In this document: positions 5,585 through 9,152 of the stretch, piece by piece
Layout: every line of letters begins with the position of its first letter
Position numbering within the stretch: position 1 is the first letter of the stretch
Source of the DNA: Thiohalocapsa sp.
Lineage (GTDB): Bacteria; Pseudomonadota; Gammaproteobacteria; Chromatiales; Chromatiaceae
Direction of reading: 5' to 3'
Length of the DNA: 9,152 nt
Assembly (NCBI RefSeq): GCF_019695415.1
Contig: NZ_JAIFKJ010000515.1
Span: forward strand, 1-9,152
Program-made: the position numbers and the translations under genes
The notes under the pieces: model-generated
Database searches by the model: none
The model's input: only the letters and a program-made list of their open reading frames with translations
Told to the model about the DNA's origin: nothing

Positions 5585-6846
5585 CACGACAGGCCCCCGA
5601 CGTGCCTTCGTGCAGGCATGCTCGTCGCCGGCGGCGGACTTGGGCGTCGGTGCAGCACGGTTGCCGACGTCGTGGGCGCCGCCGGCTGCGGATCGCCTAG
5701 GGCCGGATGGGCGTAGGCACCGGCGAAGCGTTGAGTGATGGCATCGGCGTCCAGCCCAAGCTCCGCGAGGTCGTAGCGATGCGTACTGCGGTAGGCGCGG
5801 GCCGGCGCCGTCGCCTCGGTCAGCGTGGCAGCGAAAGTGGGCGTCAGCAACAGTTCCAGCTTGTCATAGGCATCGCGCACGGCCTCCGCGAGATCCGCCT
5901 TCAGCTGCGGCAAGGTCTTGGTGACCGTGCGCTCTGGCGCAACGGATTCGCTCAGGGTGCGGAGGTTGTCGTAGTAGAAGGCCAGCTGGTCTAGGAAACG
6001 CTCGCGAATGGGGGCGCTGTCCGCGGGCACGCCAAAAAATTCGAGCCCGGATCGAATGGAGCTCAACTGCGAGGGCACAGTTTCCAGCGGATCGCGCAGA
6101 CATACCAAGAAGCGTGCATCTGGGAAGTGCTCTGCCAGGCTGTTGGCCATGGACGCGAAGGCGGCATTCTTGGACAACAGGCACTTGTCCGGTCCATGCA
6201 CGTACAGGTGGCGGCGCAGGGCGTCGGCGTAGAAGCGAAGCAGCTGCCGGCGCTCTGCTTCCGGCATGTCGCGGTCGAAGCTGCCCATGCGCCAAAGGTG
6301 CGTCGCCCGTGGGAAGGGGAGGGCAAGAATGAAGCAGCTCAGCGCCGGCATCAGCGCGAAATAGTCTTCTTCCGGCGTCTCCAGGCTCATGGCGTGCACG
6401 TCCTCCAGGGCGGCGAAGAACCGCCGCTCGAGGAAGCGCAGCAGCGCGCGCAGCGGCCCGCCGAGACGGGCGTCGAGTCGGCCCAGCGCGCGCCAGAAGA
6501 GCCGCTGCGACACGGAGGGCGCGAACAGGCACTCCCAAGTGGAAAAGGTCGTGAATTGCGGATCCTTTGCCAGGACGGCGTGCAGGTTGGTAGTGCCGCT
6601 GCGCGGGACGCCGAGCACGAACAGCGGCCTGCGGATATCGACTCGCCGATAGCCGCGGAAGAAGACCTCATCCAGCAGCAACCCGAGCCAGTGGAGCCCC
6701 TGCACCACTGCGAAGACGGGCAGGAAGCCCAGCATCACCAGCACGCGGCGTAAGCGCAGACGGCTCACACCGTCCGGCGAGCGGAACAGGGCTTCGGCCG
6801 CCATGCCGAGGAAACGGGCTGTACTGGTGAGATACAGATGGAGCAT
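5584..6846 (-). CDS. Sulfotransferase family protein, membrane-associated
   Basis: A 420-aa protein of the PAPS-dependent sulfotransferase superfamily (Sulfotransfer_3 type). The 5'-phosphosulfate-binding loop is GVPRSGTT (residues 79-86). The 3'-phosphate-binding block is RFLVCLRDPLETVPSQ (245-260, with Arg251 and Ser259). LLSKNAAF lies between them, and the C-terminal YRSTHRYDLAELGLD (352-366) is typical of the branch. A hydrophobic segment (about 35-60) ahead of the PAPS loop suggests a membrane anchor with the catalytic domain in the cytoplasm, fitting a lipid or lipid-linked glycan acceptor. The last 40 residues are Pro/Ala/Ser-rich and look like a tail. The ATG at 6846 lacks a strong ribosome binding site. 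It is the first gene of a three-gene operon with the glycosyltransferase and DUF2334 genes; rne lies upstream on the same strand. Confidence 0.9.
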   Translation of the reverse strand: MLHLYLTSTARFLGMAAEALFRSPDGVSRLRLRRVLVMLGFLPVFAVVQGLHWLGLLLDEVFFRGYRRVDIRRPLFVLGVPRSGTTNLHAVLAKDPQFTTFSTWECLFAPSVSQRLFWRALGRLDARLGGPLRALLRFLERRFFAALEDVHAMSLETPEEDYFALMPALSCFILALPFPRATHLWRMGSFDRDMPEAERRQLLRFYADALRRHLYVHGPDKCLLSKNAAFASMANSLAEHFPDARFLVCLRDPLETVPSQLSSIRSGLEFFGVPADSAPIRERFLDQLAFYYDNLRTLSESVAPERTVTKTLPQLKADLAEAVRDAYDKLELLLTPTFAATLTEATAPARAYRSTHRYDLAELGLDADAITQRFAGAYAHPALGDPQPAAPTTSATVLHRRPSPPPATSMPARRHVGGLS

Positions 6847-7001
6847 CTGTCAGTGCGTCAGAATGGCTCGCGGGGCTGGGCTGCCGGTGCGGTGGCACCG
6901 GAATATCGGCTCTCCATGGTACAGGAGCCGTCGGCCAACCGAAATGACGGCCATCTTGCGGGCCCGCGGCCGAGCTGCGGCTGGCGCCCCGGCGCTGGGG
7001 C
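6847..7001. other. Intergenic region between rne and the sulfotransferase operon
   Basis: These 155 bp hold two short hairpins: GCCCC/GGGGC (6986-6990 with 6997-7001), directly after the rne stop codon, and CCGGTGC/GCACCGG (6884-6890 with 6895-6901, 4-nt loop). Neither has a U-tract, so neither is a clear intrinsic terminator; they could stabilise an mRNA end or pause transcription. I see no convincing sigma-70 promoter for the sulfotransferase operon, so it may be partly expressed by read-through from rne. Confidence 0.4.
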
Positions 7002-9152
7002 TCAGCCCGAGCCTGCCTGCTCACCACCGCCCGCTTGGCCGGTGGCGCGTTGCGGTCCCGGTTCCTCCCGCTCCGACAGGGATCCGGCTGGGGCCGACTC
7101 GGGTGGCGGTTTGTGCGGGGGCGGCGCCGCGGCGGATTCGGCGGCGGTGCTCTCGCCACTGGGCTTGGGCTGCCCGCTGCCCGTTGTGCCAAGCGCTGGG
7201 GCCTCCGTCGCCTGTATCGGCTTTTCGGGGGCAGTGACTCCGGCCGGCTCTGAGGTGGGGCGGTCGGCGCCTTGGCTCGGACCTGGTTGTGACGCGCCGT
7301 TGCCCTTGGATCGCTGTGGGTTCGTGCGGGCCTTGGGAGCTTCGCTGTCGCCCTCCGGCTTCGACGCCGGCGGCTTTTTCGCCTCGGCTGTCTTGGCACC
7401 CGCAGCCGGAGCATCTGCGACTGGAGCATCGCCTCCGACGGCATCCTGACCATCGCCGCCGCTGGTTTCCCCGGTGCCCTGATCGCTCGCGCTCGCTTCG
7501 CGCGCGCTGCTGCTGCGCCGGCGGCGGCCGCCGCGCCGCCGGCGGCTGCTGCGGCTGCGGGCGCTGCCCTGCTCCTCGCCTCCGCCCTCGCCGCTGTCGG
7601 TGGTCGCAGCCTTGCCATCCGATGGCGCTTTTCCGCCTGCCTGGGCGCCGGCGCGGGTGTCCTCGCCGGGGGGCGTGGCGCCGGTGGGCGGGACATTGTC
7701 CGTCACCCGTGGCTCCGTGATGGTCATAGGCAGTGTGTCGCCGCGGGTCATCAGGTGTTGCCCTGCGGCTGACTTCTGCTCCTTCGCAGTGCTGGCATCA
7801 GCCGCTGCGTCGGTGTCGGATTGTGCTGCGGACTGGCCGTCGCCGGCATTGGCCTCCGCATGGTCGCGTTGTCCGCTGCCGCTGCGGCGAGAGCGGCCAC
7901 CCCGGCTGCTGCGTCTAGAGCTGCGCTGGCGCTCGCCCTCGTCGCCGCGGGGGGTAGTCTGACTACGGCGATTACGCCCTTTGGGCTGGTCCTGATCTTG
8001 GCCGGCGGCGCCGCCCGCCTCGGACGCGGTCTCGGCATTGGGCTTGCTGCGCCGTTGCTGGGAGTTGTCGCTCCGACGCTGGCTGCGTGGCTTCCGCGGC
8101 TGCTCGCCGCCGCCCGCGCCATCGCTGCGGCGCGCGGTACTGTGCGCCTGGGGCTGCATTGGGGCGGCGTTGGCACCATCGTCACTCGCATCCGTGCCTT
8201 CCGCTGGCGGCGCGAAGAGCATGCCCCACAGCTTCTTCAGCATGCTTTCCTGGTGGGCGGGGTCCGGGCGGGTGCGGGGTGGGGGGGGGGGCGGGGGGGG
8301 GGGGGGGTGGGGCGGTGGGGGGGGGGGGGGGGCGGGCGGGCGGGGCGTTGCGCCCTGAGCGGCGGGCTCCTGGGGCTTGGCGGCCAGCCGGTTGGCGGGG
8401 AAGGCCGGTAACGCGTGCTCTGGCACATGGGCGAGGGTGTAGCTCGGCTCGTCCTCGCTGCGGCGGTCCGCGTCCTGGACGCGGATGCGCTCGATGGAAT
8501 AGTCCGGCGTGTCGAGGTGCTTGTTCGGGATCAGCACCACGTCCACCCGGTGGCGCTGCTCGATCTCCAGGATCTTGCGCCGCTTCTCGTTCAGCAGGAA
8601 GGCGGCGACGTCCACCGGCAGCTGGGCCAGGATGCGCGCGCTGCTCTCCTTCATCGCCTCCTCTTCGATGATGCGCAGCACCGACAGCGCCAGGGACTCG
8701 ACGCCGCGGATGGTGCCTTGACCCTTGCAACGGGGGCAGACGTGCTGGCTGGACTCCCCCAGCGACGGCCGCAGCCGCTGGCGCGACATCTCCAGCAGCC
8801 CGAAGCGGGAGATGCGCGCCACCTGCACCCGGGCGCGGTCCTGCTTCAGCGCCTCACGCAGGCGGTTCTCCACCTCGCGCTGGTGCTTCGCGGGCGTCAT
8901 GTCGATGAAGTCGATGACGAACAGCCCACCCAGGTCCCGCAGGCGCAGTTGGCGGGCGATCTCGTCCGCAGCCTCCAGGTTGGTGTTGAGCGCCGTCTCT
9001 TCGATGTCTGCGCCCTTGGTGGCGCGGGCGGAGTTGATGTCGATGGAGGTGAGGGCCTCGGTGTGGTCGATAACCAGCGCCCCGCCGGAGGGTAGGCGCA
9101 CCTCGCGCTGGAAGGCGGACTCGATCTGGCTCTCGATCTGGTAGCGGGTGAA
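7002..9152 (-). CDS. rne: Ribonuclease E, N-terminal part missing
   Basis: RNase E is the main endoribonuclease for mRNA decay and for rRNA/tRNA processing, and scaffolds the degradosome at the inner membrane. The 716 visible residues start inside the DNase I-like subdomain and align without gaps to E. coli, offset 265. The Mg-binding aspartates are Asp38 (SIDINSARAT; E. coli Asp303) and Asp81 (VIDFIDM; Asp346). The zinc-link is CPRC (Cys139, Cys142; E. coli 404/407). The small domain continues to about residue 240. After a proline run (about 270-297) comes MLKKLWGMLF (304-313), resembling the amphipathic membrane-targeting helix. A long disordered tail follows with two Arg/Ser/Gly-rich clusters, probably RNA-binding, and an acidic/Pro/Ala-rich end. 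The S1 and 5'-sensor regions and the promoter are outside the window. The full protein would be near 980 aa. The proline run is encoded by suspicious homopolymers. Confidence 0.97.
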   Translation of the reverse strand, partial: FTRYQIESQIESAFQREVRLPSGGALVIDHTEALTSIDINSARATKGADIEETALNTNLEAADEIARQLRLRDLGGLFVIDFIDMTPAKHQREVENRLREALKQDRARVQVARISRFGLLEMSRQRLRPSLGESSQHVCPRCKGQGTIRGVESLALSVLRIIEEEAMKESSARILAQLPVDVAAFLLNEKRRKILEIEQRHRVDVVLIPNKHLDTPDYSIERIRVQDADRRSEDEPSYTLAHVPEHALPAFPANRLAAKPQEPAAQGATPRPPAPPPPPPPHPPPPPPPPPPRTRPDPAHQESMLKKLWGMLFAPPAEGTDASDDGANAAPMQPQAHSTARRSDGAGGGEQPRKPRSQRRSDNSQQRRSKPNAETASEAGGAAGQDQDQPKGRNRRSQTTPRGDEGERQRSSRRSSRGGRSRRSGSGQRDHAEANAGDGQSAAQSDTDAAADASTAKEQKSAAGQHLMTRGDTLPMTITEPRVTDNVPPTGATPPGEDTRAGAQAGGKAPSDGKAATTDSGEGGGEEQGSARSRSSRRRRGGRRRRSSSAREASASDQGTGETSGGDGQDAVGGDAPVADAPAAGAKTAEAKKPPASKPEGDSEAPKARTNPQRSKGNGASQPGPSQGADRPTSEPAGVTAPEKPIQATEAPALGTTGSGQPKPSGESTAAESAAAPPPHKPPPESAPAGSLSEREEPGPQRATGQAGGGEQAGSG
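8255..8346. repeat. G-homopolymer tract inside rne
   Basis: The plus strand has runs of 11 G (8281-8291), 15 G (8293-8307) and 16 G (8317-8332), broken only by single C or T. On the coding strand this gives a proline run. The rne frame is intact on both sides. Such long pure runs are unlike the mixed GCG/CCG composition elsewhere in this G+C-rich tail, and suggest base-calling or assembly error. If real, the tract would be a strong G-quadruplex former. Confidence 0.8.

Noticed and set aside
6884..6901. Hairpin as rne terminator
   Set aside because: The stem is perfect (7 bp) but lacks a U-tract in either direction, so it was kept only as an intergenic note.
7821..8411. Hydrophobic plus-strand frame within the rne tail
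   Set aside because: It is antisense to the RNase E tail; the Ala/Leu/Val richness comes from complementing Ala/Ser/Gly/Arg codons, and it runs into the poly-G tract.

Overview
The window reads as chromosomal DNA from a G+C-rich gammaproteobacterium, plausibly a Chromatiales/Ectothiorhodospiraceae-type organism. Evidence is the lpxK-kdsB-low-molecular-weight phosphatase series facing rne, a gammaproteobacterial core arrangement, and an RNase E catalytic segment that aligns without gaps to my recollection of the E. coli protein. The taxonomic placement below class level is a guess.

Layout, left to right. (1) 1-1753, plus strand: the 3' part of lpxK (lipid A 4'-kinase), then kdsB (CMP-Kdo synthetase). 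These act in lipid A and Kdo supply for the outer membrane. The Trm112-like small gene often found between them is absent. (2) 1765-2043, minus strand: a 92-aa conserved-looking hypothetical protein. (3) 2044-2493: a regulatory island. On the minus strand it has an NtrC-type enhancer (2477-2493), a perfect 10-bp dyad (2384-2407), a sigma-54 -24/-12 promoter (2344-2359), about 87 nt of sequence that folds into a 5' stem-loop starting at the predicted transcript start, and a strong intrinsic terminator (2247-2274). Together these look like a nitrogen-regulated small RNA gene, and this is the most interesting part of the window. (4) 2485-2976, plus strand: a small, probably exported, charged helical protein. 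(5) 3070-3564, plus strand: low-molecular-weight protein tyrosine phosphatase, with an extended -10 promoter. (6) 3583-6846, minus strand: a tightly overlapped three-gene operon (sulfotransferase, GT4 glycosyltransferase, DUF2334 deacetylase-like protein). It lies between the phosphatase and rne, and suggests synthesis of a sulfated glycoconjugate. (7) 7002-9152, minus strand: the 3' three quarters of rne, with the catalytic centre, zinc-link and a long disordered arginine-rich tail.

Two places look like sequence-quality problems rather than biology. They are the P-loop of lpxK (about positions 30-85) and a G-homopolymer tract in rne (about 8255-8346). In both, the plus strand seems to have other bases replaced by G while the reading frame is kept.
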